Assembly: GCF_024343675.1 (NCBI RefSeq)
Contig: NZ_RJUD01000018.1
Location: 22,628-86,627 of the forward strand
Length of the DNA stretch: 64,000 nucleotides
From: Lacihabitans sp. CS3-21
Lineage (GTDB): Bacteria > Bacteroidota > Bacteroidia > Cytophagales > Spirosomataceae
Direction of reading: 5' to 3'
The position numbers and the translations under genes were made by a program. Below are positions 24,941 through 33,103 of the stretch, piece by piece. The notes beneath the pieces were generated by a model that had not been told where the DNA came from, did no database searches, and saw only the letters and a program-made list of their open reading frames with translations. Within the stretch, counting starts at the first letter, position 1. Each line of letters opens with the position of its first letter.

Positions 24941-25512
24941 AAATCACCACAAATTCTTCTGAAGAAATTACCCAAAAAACGGTTGACAATAATTCACCGT
25001 ATCCTTCTGAGAACCAAAGAAATGTCTCAAATCAAGTCAATCCAATAAAGAAAACAGGACTGAAGTCTTTCAAGTCCGTTTTGGCAATGGAAGAAGAAGT
25101 TAGTCAAAATACTTCAACTGAAATCACCATAGGAAACGGTTCCTCTGTTCATCAAACCAAAGAATTTACAAAAGCGATGGCCATCGGAGTTTTAGCGGAT
25201 TTTGCTGATGGAAGAAATACACAGACCGAAAAAATGGTGGTTACAAGGGATTTTGATCTAATTAAAAACAATTTAAACTTCAAACTACCCAATAAAATCT
25301 TGTTTGACATTTTTCATGAAATCAAACAAGACTTAACTGACTTTCTTAGGAAAAAACTCCACAATTCTGATATTCAAATAGACGCCACAATAACTGCAGA
25401 AGAAACCAAGGCAAAACCTAGAACAGAGCAAGAAAAGTTCGAATCGATGGCTGAAAAAAATCCTGCTATTTGGAAACTAAAAGAAGCATTAGGCCTTGAC
25501 TTGCTTTTCTAA
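24925..25512 (+). CDS. dnaX: tau-specific C-terminal part of DnaX, reached by -1 frameshift
   Basis: Open without stops in the -1 frame from the slippery site; after slippage it reads VDGGVKITTNSSEE... and runs 195 codons to TAA. A linker rich in Asn/Ser/Lys is followed by a folded domain: KMVVTRDFDLIKNNLNFKLP, FDIFHEIKQDLTDFLRKKL, then FESMAEKNPAIWKLKEALGLDL, the end I associate with Bacteroidota DnaX. The fused tau product would be about 576 residues. An internal ATG at 25081 exists, but there is no separate promoter. A sequencing error (A10 for A11) would equally join the frames. Confidence 0.8.
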   Translation, partial: VDGGVKITTNSSEEITQKTVDNNSPYPSENQRNVSNQVNPIKKTGLKSFKSVLAMEEEVSQNTSTEITIGNGSSVHQTKEFTKAMAIGVLADFADGRNTQTEKMVVTRDFDLIKNNLNFKLPNKILFDIFHEIKQDLTDFLRKKLHNSDIQIDATITAEETKAKPRTEQEKFESMAEKNPAIWKLKEALGLDLLF

Positions 25513-25601
25513 ATTTCGATTATCCATTTTTGATTCCGAAGTTTTAAGTTCTAAAACAACAAATAAGTCTAGTTTTCAATAGACCAAACTCTCCTAAATA
25601 T

Positions 25602-25609
25602 TATATTTG
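25602..25609 (+). promoter_or_regulatory. -7 box of rpiB
   Basis: TATATTTG matches TAnnTTTG, 20 nt upstream of the rpiB ATG at 25630. Confidence 0.45.
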
Positions 25610-25629
25610 CACAAAAAAAAGCTTACAAA

Positions 25630-26064
25630 ATGTCATTAAGAATTGCAATTGGTGGAGATCACGCAGGATTTGAATACAAACAACTGATATTAAAATGGTT
25701 ACAGTCTGAAAATTTTGAAACGGCAGACTTTGGTCCTTACACATCGGCTTCCATAGATTATCCTGAAACTGCACATCCTTTGGCACAAGCCATAGAAGAT
25801 GGAAAATATGATTTGGGAATTTTAATCTGTGGCAGTGGCAATGGCGTATGTATGACAGCTAACAAACATCAAGGTATTAGAGCTGGATTGGCATGGAATA
25901 AAGAAGTAGTGAAACTCATCAGAATGCATAATGATGCCAATGTAATGTGTTTGCCAGCAAGATTTATTTCGCCTGAAGAAGCGTTAGATTTTGCAAAAAC
26001 ATTTATAAGCACTGAGTTTGAAGGTGGAAGGCATGCAACAAGAGTTGGAAAAATTTCTTGTTGA
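25630..26064 (+). CDS. rpiB: ribose 5-phosphate isomerase B
   Basis: 144 residues. Interconverts ribose 5-phosphate and ribulose 5-phosphate in the pentose phosphate pathway. Family blocks: IAIGGDHAGFEYKQ (phosphate and substrate binding), FGPYTSASIDYPETAH, and ILICGSGNGVCMTANKHQGIRAGLAW with the active-site Cys in CGSGNG. HNDANVMCLPARFIS and GGRHATRV complete the dimer signature. Its own -7 box indicates separate transcription from dnaX. Allose-6-phosphate isomerase activity is a possible side activity of the family. Confidence 0.95.
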   Translation: MSLRIAIGGDHAGFEYKQLILKWLQSENFETADFGPYTSASIDYPETAHPLAQAIEDGKYDLGILICGSGNGVCMTANKHQGIRAGLAWNKEVVKLIRMHNDANVMCLPARFISPEEALDFAKTFISTEFEGGRHATRVGKISC

Positions 26065-26207
26065 CAATCCGCTCTTTTTAAACAATTTGCAATATTATTT
26101 GTTAAAATTTTAGAGATTTAGACAATATTTTAGTTTTTTTTATGATACAGGGCAACCTTTTAACAAAAAATAACGTCTAATACACAAAACAATAGATTTT
26201 TTTATTA

Positions 26208-26215
26208 TACTTTTG
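26208..26215 (+). promoter_or_regulatory. -7 box of the T9SS cargo gene
   Basis: TACTTTTG matches TAnnTTTG and lies 35 nt upstream of the TTG start at 26251. Confidence 0.45.
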
Positions 26216-26250
26216 TAAAAATAAATTTTTATAGATTAAATTTTACCTCG

Positions 26251-26796
26251 TTGAACATACTTTCTAAAATATCAACTGCTTTGCTTATGACCATAATGGT
26301 CACCAGCTTCGCTTTTGGTCAGAAAGATGAATCGAGGCTAAATATTGGTCAATCTCCAAAAAAGACGATAATCTCCAACTCATTGTTAGCAAAAAACAGC
26401 ACATTGTCAAAGGGTATATCGTTTAATTCCAAAAACAATTATACGCAGTTTTACAGAGATTTGCTCATCAGCAATAACTCCAAAAATACTGACAGTAAAT
26501 CAGTTGCAAATCCAGTTCAAGAAAGTGCCGCAGAAAAAATTAAAGTTTCCAATATTTACCCAAATCCAGCCAATGATTATGCGTATTTGGACTATACAGT
26601 AAATGGGAATTTTAACGCTGCAAACATTTCTTTCTTTAATTTATTGGGAAAACAAGTTGCGGAGTATCAGTTAGGCAAATATTCAGAAAAACTTAAAATC
26701 AATACTTCCAACTGGGAATCTGGAATTTACATGTATCAGCTCATAATTGACGGTAAAAAAATCGCCACCAAAAAGCTTTTGGTGAGACACAATTAA
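26251..26796 (+). CDS. small secreted protein with T9SS type A sorting domain
   Basis: 181 residues. Signal peptide NILSKISTALLMTIMVTSFAFGQ begins at a TTG codon; the next ATG would leave too short a signal. The C-terminal 75 residues are a Por-secretion sorting domain: VSNIYPNPANDYAYLDY, ISFFNLLGKQVAEYQL, NTSNWESGIYMYQLIIDGKKIATKKLLV. The type IX system would export it across the outer membrane and remove the tail. The middle 60 residues are Ser/Asn/Lys-rich with no recognisable domain, so the cargo itself is tiny. Confidence 0.88.
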   Translation: MNILSKISTALLMTIMVTSFAFGQKDESRLNIGQSPKKTIISNSLLAKNSTLSKGISFNSKNNYTQFYRDLLISNNSKNTDSKSVANPVQESAAEKIKVSNIYPNPANDYAYLDYTVNGNFNAANISFFNLLGKQVAEYQLGKYSEKLKINTSNWESGIYMYQLIIDGKKIATKKLLVRHN

Positions 26797-26859
26797 TTTA
26801 ATTTTCTGCTTTAATCCAATTTTTCTATTTCTAAAACGTTTTATTGCTGATAGAATTCG

Positions 26860-26867
26860 TAGTTTTG
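26860..26867 (+). promoter_or_regulatory. -7 box of bamD
   Basis: TAGTTTTG matches TAnnTTTG; it ends only 4 nt before the ATG at 26872, so the bamD message would be almost leaderless. Confidence 0.4.
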
Positions 26868-26871
26868 TAAA

Positions 26872-27759
26872 ATGAAATTATTACACGTGAGATTTTTAGT
26901 TATCGTTCTAGCCTTTAGCCTTTTCCAACTTTCTTGTTCAAAAAAATTCAATCAACTTCAGAAAAAAGGGACTGTTGACGAAAAATACAAAGCTGCTATA
27001 GACTACTACCAAAAAGCCGATTATTATAAAGCTGGTGTTTTGTTAGAAGAGATAACACCCTTATTGAAAGGCGACAGCACTTCTGAAAGAGCTCAATTTT
27101 ACAATGCTTATTGCAATTACTACCAAAGTAATTTCCAAATGAGTAGTTATTTGTTTAAAACATTTTATTCTACATATAACAATAGCGAGTTTGCTGAAGA
27201 GGCCTATTATATGTATGCCTACTCAATGTTCAAAGATGCTCCACCGCATAACCTTGACCAAACCAACACGCTCACAGCGATAGATGCTTTGCAAACTTTC
27301 ATAAATACCTATCCAGATAGCAAATACGCCAAGAAATGCTCACAAGATTTAAATGACTTAAGGTTTAGACTTGAACTAAAAGCTTATGAAAAAGCAAAGC
27401 TTTATTTCAAAACCAGAGAGCCCTCTTTCTTAGGAAGGAGTAATTACAAAGCCACTGTAGTGAGTGTTGAAAATTTTAGAAAAGACTTTCCTGATTCAAA
27501 ATTCAACGAGGAGTTGAGTTATTTACAGATTTTAGCACAGCAGGAGTTATCTGACGTAAGTTATTTTATAAAGCAAAGAGAACGATATAACGAAGCTATA
27601 AATTTGCATGAAAAATTCATTGATAGATATCCAAATAGTAAATATTTGAAGGAATTGGACAAAATCTATGAGAAGTCATTGAAAGGACTTGAAAAAGTAG
27701 CTAAAACAGAAAAAGAAATTGAAGAAGCAAAAAAACTAGCTGAAAAAGAGAAATCTTAA
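26872..27759 (+). CDS. bamD: outer membrane protein assembly factor BamD
   Basis: 295 residues. Lipoprotein signal LLHVRFLVIVLAFSLFQLSCSKKF with lipobox LSC. TPR-like helices follow: KYKAAIDYYQKADYYKAGVLLEEI, RAQFYNAYCNYYQSNFQMSSYLFKTF, FAEEAYYMYAYSMFKDAPPHNLDQ, and later ALQTFINTYPDSKYAKKC and LHEKFIDRYPNSKYLKEL. These are the BamD/YfiO TPR signatures. Works with BamA to insert outer-membrane beta-barrels. The C-terminus is a charged helix (KTEKEIEEAKKLAEKEKS). rpoZ follows, the usual Bacteroidota order. Confidence 0.92.
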   Translation: MKLLHVRFLVIVLAFSLFQLSCSKKFNQLQKKGTVDEKYKAAIDYYQKADYYKAGVLLEEITPLLKGDSTSERAQFYNAYCNYYQSNFQMSSYLFKTFYSTYNNSEFAEEAYYMYAYSMFKDAPPHNLDQTNTLTAIDALQTFINTYPDSKYAKKCSQDLNDLRFRLELKAYEKAKLYFKTREPSFLGRSNYKATVVSVENFRKDFPDSKFNEELSYLQILAQQELSDVSYFIKQRERYNEAINLHEKFIDRYPNSKYLKELDKIYEKSLKGLEKVAKTEKEIEEAKKLAEKEKS

Positions 27760-27790
27760 GCATTTTTGCTTATTGTTCAATAATTTAAGT

Positions 27791-27798
27791 TACTTTTG
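27791..27798 (+). promoter_or_regulatory. -7 box of rpoZ
   Basis: TACTTTTG matches TAnnTTTG, 33 nt upstream of the rpoZ ATG; rpoZ may also be read from bamD. Confidence 0.45.
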
Positions 27799-27831
27799 CA
27801 CCTCGAAAATTAAATTTTAAAAATATATACC

Positions 27832-28146
27832 ATGGCAATAAACGCATCAATCGTAACTCGTGACACTGACGTATTAGCAGCAAAAACGGGTAACGTTTAT
27901 GAATCAGTATTTGTGGTTTCGAAAAGAGCTCAACAAATTGCTATAAAAACCAAAGAGGAACTAACTCAGAAATTGAGCGAGTTTGCTTCAAGTGTTGACA
28001 ACTTAGAAGAAATATTTGAAAACAGAGAGCAAATAGAAATTTCAAAATTCTATGAAAGACAACCAAAACCAACAAGTGTGGCCTTGGAAGAATTCCTTAA
28101 CGACCAGTTGGTAGTTAAATACAGAGACGTCGAAGAATCTAACTGA
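27832..28146 (+). CDS. rpoZ: DNA-directed RNA polymerase omega subunit
   Basis: 104 residues. Family features of the Bacteroidota omega: TRDTDVLAAKTGNVYESVFVVSKRAQQIAIKTKEELTQKL, corresponding to the omega region that clamps the beta-prime C-terminus (the RAxQ motif appears as KRAQQIA). The acidic C-terminal half (DNLEEIFENREQIEISKFYERQPKP) is typical of this phylum's longer omega. Follows bamD and ends in a strong terminator; the coaBC gene often found next in the phylum is absent. Confidence 0.92.
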   Translation: MAINASIVTRDTDVLAAKTGNVYESVFVVSKRAQQIAIKTKEELTQKLSEFASSVDNLEEIFENREQIEISKFYERQPKPTSVALEEFLNDQLVVKYRDVEESN

Positions 28147-28165
28147 TTTTAAAAAAGAAATCTTT

Positions 28166-28197
28166 AAACCACCGAGCTATCTCGGTGGTTTTTTTTT
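28166..28197 (+). terminator. rho-independent terminator of rpoZ
   Basis: Perfect 11-bp stem AAACCACCGAG / CTCGGTGGTTT with tetraloop CTAT, followed by an uninterrupted T run. Confidence 0.92.
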
Positions 28198-28229
28198 GTG
28201 AAATACCTTTAGTTTCCTTCGTTTGTAAA

Positions 28230-28237
28230 TATATTTG
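28230..28237 (+). promoter_or_regulatory. -7 box of the ThuA fusion gene
   Basis: TATATTTG matches TAnnTTTG, 22 nt upstream of the ATG at 28259. Confidence 0.45.
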
Positions 28238-28258
28238 TCATAAAATCAATTACTAAAC

Positions 28259-31200
28259 ATGTCTAAAAAATTCAACCTATTTCTATTAACCGCATTTACT
28301 AGTTTTCAACTTTTTGCTCAAGACAATTCCGTTTTAGTATTTTCAAAAACAGCTGGATTCAGACATGTCTCTATAAAAGAAGGCAGAGAGTTTTTTGAAA
28401 ACTTAGGAAAAACCAACGGATTCAAAGTGGTGCTCTCAGAAAACTCTGATGAATTCAATGAAGAAAACCTTAAGAAATTCAATGCGGTGGTATTCCTTAA
28501 TACAACTGGAGATGTTTTAAATCCGGCTCAACAAGCTGATTTTGAAAGATATATACAGTCTGGTGGTGGCTACTTAGGGATACATGCGGCCTCTGATACA
28601 GAATATAACTGGCCATGGTACAATGACCTAATGGGTGGTTACTTTGCGAGTCATCCTGGAAGAAATGTTTCCAATGTCCAAAATGGCAAAATGATGGTTA
28701 TTGACAGAAATCACCCATCTACAGCTCATTTACCCGAAACATTCGAGCGTGAAGATGAATTTTACGACTTTAAATCTCTTAAGACAGATAAACTCAAGTT
28801 TTTAGTAAAAGTTGATGAAAAGTCCTACAAAGAGGGAAAAATGGGAGATTTCCATCCAATGTCTTGGTACCATGAATATGACGGCGGAAAGTCTTTCTAC
28901 AGCAATTTTGGACATACTCCAGCCACTTTTAGCGAACCTTTGATGACCAAACACTTAAGTGAAGGACTAAAATGGGCTTGGGCCAGCAAACTTGATTATA
29001 CTAAGGTAAAAACTCAAAGAGCACCAGAAGAAAACAGATTCATAAAAACAACATTGGTCAAAAACCTGGACGAACCAACAGAATTGGCTGTAATGCCAAA
29101 CGGTAAAGTAATTTTTGTCGAAAGAAAAGGGGCTATTAAACTTTGGAATCCGAAAACCAAAGAAACTAAGCTAGTTGGACAACTTAATGTATACAAAAAG
29201 TTTGAATATGGATTAATGGGGGTTAGTCTTGATCCAAATTTCGTGAATAACAACTGGTTGTATTTTTACTATTCCCCAGAAACAGATCAGCACAAAGATA
29301 ATTTCTTGTCTAGATTTACTTATGATCAAAATACGGATACCGTTTTGATAAGTACTGAAAAAATAGTTTTGCGTGTACACGCCAAAAGGGACGAATGCTG
29401 TCATACTGGAGGATCTATTGATTGGGACGCAAAGGGGAATCTTTTCCTTTCAACGGGCGATGACACGAATCCATTTGCCTCAGATGGATATGCACCGATT
29501 GATTTCAGAGAAGGTCGCCAAGGATGGGACGCTTTGAGCACTTCGGGAAATACAAATGACCTGAGAGGAAAAATTTTAAGAATTCATCCAGAAAATGATG
29601 GAACTTATACCATACCCGAAGGAAATTTATTCCCCAATGGAATGGAAAAAACAAGACCTGAGATTTATGTAATGGGTAACAGAAACCCTTATCGTATTTC
29701 AGTTGATAAGAAAACTGGGTTTTTATATTGGGGAGAAATAGGTCCCGATGCAGGTAAAAGCAATCCAGAAAGAGGACCAGAAGGATATGTCGAATTTAAT
29801 CAAGCTCGTAAACCAGGATTTTTTGGATGGCCGATTTTTGCAGGAAATAATACACCTTACAGGGCCTATGATTTTGAAACTAAAAAATCTGGTGAACTTT
29901 TTGACCCATTAAAACCTGTAAATCTTTCCCCACATAATACTGGCTTAAAAAACCTACCTCCTACTCAAAAACCTATGATATGGTATGGTTATGGTGATTC
30001 TAAAGAATTTCCTTTGATGGAAAAAGGTGGTGCAAATCCAATGGGTGGTCCTGTTTATCACTCCGAAGAATACCAGAATTCTGATGGAAAGTTTCCTAAC
30101 TATTTCGATAATAAATTCTTCGCTTATGAATGGATGAGAGATTGGATAGTAGCAGTAACCCTAGACAAAGATGGAAACTACGCTGGTATGGAAAGATTTA
30201 TGCCGAATACAAAATTCTATCATCCAATGGACATGGCCTTTGGTCAAAATGGCGTGTTATATACCCTAGAGTATGGAATGAATTGGTTTGCCCAAAATGA
30301 AGAAGCACAACTATCGATGATAGAGTACAATGCAGGAAATAGAAAACCAGTAGTTAAAGTTAAGGCCAGCGTTACAGAAGGTGCCGCACCATTAACTGTT
30401 AAATTTAGCACCGAAGGCACTTTGGATTACGACAACGATAAGATTTATTTTGATTGGACTTTTGGCAAATCGATTCCCAACTCAAAACTGGCCAATCCAT
30501 CTGTTGTGTTTACAAAACCAGGGATTTACGATGTAAATCTTTTAGTGAAGGATTCGGAAGGAAATGAAAATAATGAAATAGTAAAAATAAAAGTGGGCAA
30601 TGCGGTGCCTGTTGTGGATATCAAAATTAAGTCAAACAAGTCTTTCGTTCTTGACGAAACTATTGATTACGAAGTAAAGGTATATGATAAAGAGGATGGT
30701 AGCCTTATCAGAGGAATAAACCCTGAAGACGTAATGGTAAGCATAAATTACTTGGAGGGATATGATAAAACAGTCTTGGAGCAAGGACATAAATCAAACG
30801 AGTCTTTCATGACTGGAAAAAGACACATCGAAAAAAGCGATTGTGCTGCTTGCCATTCGAAGGATAAAAAATCTATCGGACCTTCTTACTATGACATCGC
30901 CGATAAATATCCAAAAAATGCTACCAACATAACAATTTTGGCCAACAAGATCATCTCAGGTGGTGGGGGTGTTTGGGGCGAGCAAGCTATGGCTGCTCAC
31001 CCGCAATTGGGCCAAACAGAGGCCAAAGAAATAGTTGACTATATCTTATCTATTAAAGACCCAAAGGCAACTTCAAAGCCAATTTCTGGAAGTTTCAAGG
31101 CCAATGATCACAAAACTAAAAAAGAAGGTGCTTATATCATTCAGGCTTCATACACAGATAAAGGCGGAAAAGTTATTGGCTCTATCACCAATTCAAAATC

Positions 31201-31597
31201 AGTAGCAATTAAAACGCCTATTTTGAGTGCTCAAGCATACGACAAAACTGAAAATACACAAAAATTTTCTGTAGCCCCAATAGGCGATTTGCTCATTGCC
31301 AATCACAATTCTTTTGGAGAATATGAAAAAATAGACCTTACTGGAATAAGTAAAATTTCTATTTCGGCATTTTCCCAAGCTGGTCAATCAGTTGGAGGAA
31401 GCATTGAAATTAGGTTGGGCAGTGCTACGGGCCTTCTGATTGGCAGCACAATCATATCTGCAGGCAACATGCTGCCTAAAGAGGTCACATTACCCAAAGC
31501 TTTTGCAAAAACAGAAGACATTTTCTTTGTGTTTAAAAATGAAAATGCTGAAGGCAAACCTTTATTCGGAATTTCAAAAATTGAATTCAAAAAATAA
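28259..31597 (+). CDS. ThuA - glucose/sorbosone dehydrogenase - PKD - cytochrome c fusion protein
   Basis: 1112-residue exported protein. Signal peptide to about residue 20 (LTAFTSFQLFAQ). Residues 22-245: ThuA (GATase-like) domain, with GGYLGIHAASDTEYNWPWY and GGKSFYSNFGHTPATF. Residues 260-690: six-bladed glucose/sorbosone dehydrogenase propeller (LMGVSLDPNFVNNNWLYFYY, MGNRNPYRISVDKKTG). Residues 695-780: PKD-like fold (APLTVKFSTEGTLDYDND). Residues 855-925: cytochrome c with CAACH at 862-866 and a likely Met ligand in GEQAMAAHPQL. The last about 120 residues look like a carbohydrate-binding beta-sandwich. Probably oxidises sugars or glycosides and passes electrons to the haem; periplasmic. 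Own promoter and terminator. Confidence 0.9.
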   Translation: MSKKFNLFLLTAFTSFQLFAQDNSVLVFSKTAGFRHVSIKEGREFFENLGKTNGFKVVLSENSDEFNEENLKKFNAVVFLNTTGDVLNPAQQADFERYIQSGGGYLGIHAASDTEYNWPWYNDLMGGYFASHPGRNVSNVQNGKMMVIDRNHPSTAHLPETFEREDEFYDFKSLKTDKLKFLVKVDEKSYKEGKMGDFHPMSWYHEYDGGKSFYSNFGHTPATFSEPLMTKHLSEGLKWAWASKLDYTKVKTQRAPEENRFIKTTLVKNLDEPTELAVMPNGKVIFVERKGAIKLWNPKTKETKLVGQLNVYKKFEYGLMGVSLDPNFVNNNWLYFYYSPETDQHKDNFLSRFTYDQNTDTVLISTEKIVLRVHAKRDECCHTGGSIDWDAKGNLFLSTGDDTNPFASDGYAPIDFREGRQGWDALSTSGNTNDLRGKILRIHPENDGTYTIPEGNLFPNGMEKTRPEIYVMGNRNPYRISVDKKTGFLYWGEIGPDAGKSNPERGPEGYVEFNQARKPGFFGWPIFAGNNTPYRAYDFETKKSGELFDPLKPVNLSPHNTGLKNLPPTQKPMIWYGYGDSKEFPLMEKGGANPMGGPVYHSEEYQNSDGKFPNYFDNKFFAYEWMRDWIVAVTLDKDGNYAGMERFMPNTKFYHPMDMAFGQNGVLYTLEYGMNWFAQNEEAQLSMIEYNAGNRKPVVKVKASVTEGAAPLTVKFSTEGTLDYDNDKIYFDWTFGKSIPNSKLANPSVVFTKPGIYDVNLLVKDSEGNENNEIVKIKVGNAVPVVDIKIKSNKSFVLDETIDYEVKVYDKEDGSLIRGINPEDVMVSINYLEGYDKTVLEQGHKSNESFMTGKRHIEKSDCAACHSKDKKSIGPSYYDIADKYPKNATNITILANKIISGGGGVWGEQAMAAHPQLGQTEAKEIVDYILSIKDPKATSKPISGSFKANDHKTKKEGAYIIQASYTDKGGKVIGSITNSKSVAIKTPILSAQAYDKTENTQKFSVAPIGDLLIANHNSFGEYEKIDLTGISKISISAFSQAGQSVGGSIEIRLGSATGLLIGSTIISAGNMLPKEVTLPKAFAKTEDIFFVFKNENAEGKPLFGISKIEFKK

Positions 31598-31615
31598 AAC
31601 TTGCTTTGAATTATT

Positions 31616-31648
31616 AAAAACCTTCACTATTTTAGTGAAGGTTTTTTT
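31616..31648 (+). terminator. rho-independent terminator of the ThuA fusion gene
   Basis: Stem CCTTCACTA / TAGTGAAGG with loop TTT, extended by five A-T pairs and ending in seven T; 11 bp before the next start codon, so the comEA-like gene depends on its own promoter or read-through. Confidence 0.92.
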
Positions 31649-31659
31649 TATAAATTCAC

Positions 31660-32580
31660 ATGAAGCGACTTATAAACACTTTAAGGGAGCATTTTGAACT
31701 CACGCACAATGAAGCCAAAAGTGCTCTGATTTTCTTTGCAATTATCCTAGTTAATCTCCTATTGTATTATTCTTATTCTACTTCAACTGTAAACAAACAG
31801 CGTGAAATTCTTATTGAAGATTATGGCCAAACAGAACTTCCTGAACCCGAAGAAAGAAAAAGCAAATGGACAGATTTTAGTACCAATAAAAAATCTGCGA
31901 AGACCTTTGAAAAATTCAACTTTGACCCTAATATTGCTTCCGAAGATCAATTGACAAGACTGGGTTTTCCAAAATACCTCTCAAAAACGATGGTAAAATA
32001 TCGAAGCAAAGGTGGGAAATTTAAGTATAAAGAAGATTTATTGAAAATCTATTCTATGAAACCAGATTTGTATGCTGAAATAGAAAATCTAGTTTTGCTC
32101 CCCTCAAAAATGGATAAAAAAGTTGTAGATTTTGAAGAGCAACGAGTTTTTACAGAGCCCAAGACGCCAATTTTTACAAAGAAAGAATTTAGTATCAGCA
32201 AATTTGACATTAATACCGCAGACACCTCTCAGTTAATGCAAATAAGAGGAATCGGAAAAGTGTTTGCCAATAGAATCATTAAATACCGTGATATCTTAGG
32301 CGGTTTTTATTCGATAGATCAAGTTGGAGAAACTTACGGAATTGACCCAAATATTTTGCCAGAATTAAAGAAGGTTGCGGTATTGGGTTCACCAATTAAA
32401 AAGATTAAAATAAACGAATCGGAAAACTTTAGACATCCTTACCTCAAGTTCAACCAAGTGAAAGTAATTCTAGCATATAGAAAACAACATGGAAACTTTA
32501 AAAATGCTGAGGATTTGAAAAAAATCAAAATTCTAGACAATGAAACAATTTCAAAAATTGAACCTTATCTGGAATTCTAG
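31660..32580 (+). CDS. helix-hairpin-helix (ComEA-like) protein
   Basis: 306 residues. One N-terminal membrane segment (SALIFFAIILVNLLLYYSY at about 22-40) anchors a protein with three helix-hairpin-helix modules: NIASEDQLTRLGFPKYLSKTMVKYRSKGG, NTADTSQLMQIRGIGKVFANRIIKYRDILGG and VKVILAYRKQHGNFKNAEDLKKIKIL. The central IRGIGKVFANRIIKYR is the classic ComEA DNA-binding hairpin. In Bacteroidota such proteins are commonly annotated as DNA-uptake ComEA-like, but other com genes are not in this window. Starts 11 nt past a terminator. Confidence 0.82.
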   Translation: MKRLINTLREHFELTHNEAKSALIFFAIILVNLLLYYSYSTSTVNKQREILIEDYGQTELPEPEERKSKWTDFSTNKKSAKTFEKFNFDPNIASEDQLTRLGFPKYLSKTMVKYRSKGGKFKYKEDLLKIYSMKPDLYAEIENLVLLPSKMDKKVVDFEEQRVFTEPKTPIFTKKEFSISKFDINTADTSQLMQIRGIGKVFANRIIKYRDILGGFYSIDQVGETYGIDPNILPELKKVAVLGSPIKKIKINESENFRHPYLKFNQVKVILAYRKQHGNFKNAEDLKKIKILDNETISKIEPYLEF

Positions 32581-32693
32581 ATAAGCTAATTAGCCATTTT
32601 TATCTATTTCATCAACGCGATCTTGAAGCATAAATGCCAAATTACTCAATTGTTAATTTTTACTAAGATTTTAGTTTTTGTTTAAAAAAAATA

Positions 32694-32701
32694 TATTTTT
32701 G
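32694..32701 (+). promoter_or_regulatory. -7 box of the RidA gene
   Basis: TATTTTTG matches TAnnTTTG, 18 nt upstream of the ATG at 32720. Confidence 0.4.
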
Positions 32702-32719
32702 TAAAAATTAGAACCAATC

Positions 32720-33103
32720 ATGAAAAGAGTGAATTTATCTTCTGGCTCAAAATGGGAAGACATCGTAGGATACAGCCGTGCAGTGAAAATTGGTGATACG
32801 ATAGAAGTTAGTGGAACGGTTTCAACAGATCACAGTGGGGAAATTGTTGGAGAAGGTGATGAGTATCTACAAACTAAATTCATCCTCATGAAATTAGAAA
32901 ACACCCTAGGCCAATTAGGTGCGAAATTAGAGAATGTAGTCAGAACAAGGATTTTTTGTACCAATATAAGCAACTGGGAAAAAATCGGGAAAGCTCATGG
33001 TGAGATGTTTGCCAACATTAAGCCAGTAACAAGTATGGTAGAAGTCTCCAAACTCATTGATGACAAGTATCTCGTAGAAATCGAAGCTACTGCAATTCTC
33101 TAA
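32720..33103 (+). CDS. RidA family (YjgF/YER057c/UK114) protein
   Basis: 127 residues. RidA fold blocks: YSRAVKIGDTIEVSGTVSTD, QTKFILMKLENTLGQLGAKLENVVRTRIFCTNISNWEKIGKAHGEMF, then KPVTSMVEVSKLIDDKYLVEIEATAIL. The Arg of VVRTRIF corresponds to the family Arg105 that binds the carboxylate of 2-aminoacrylate-type imines; the downstream Glu in VEIEA is also conserved. Probably hydrolyses reactive enamines/imines. Several paralogous subfamilies exist and I cannot choose one. Its stop overlaps the convergent response-regulator stop by 4 nt. Confidence 0.9.
   Translation: MKRVNLSSGSKWEDIVGYSRAVKIGDTIEVSGTVSTDHSGEIVGEGDEYLQTKFILMKLENTLGQLGAKLENVVRTRIFCTNISNWEKIGKAHGEMFANIKPVTSMVEVSKLIDDKYLVEIEATAIL

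Noticed and set aside
25081..25512. Independent 143-residue gene downstream of dnaX
   Set aside because: The frame is open well upstream to the slippery site and carries the DnaX C-terminal domain, so it is the tau part of dnaX.
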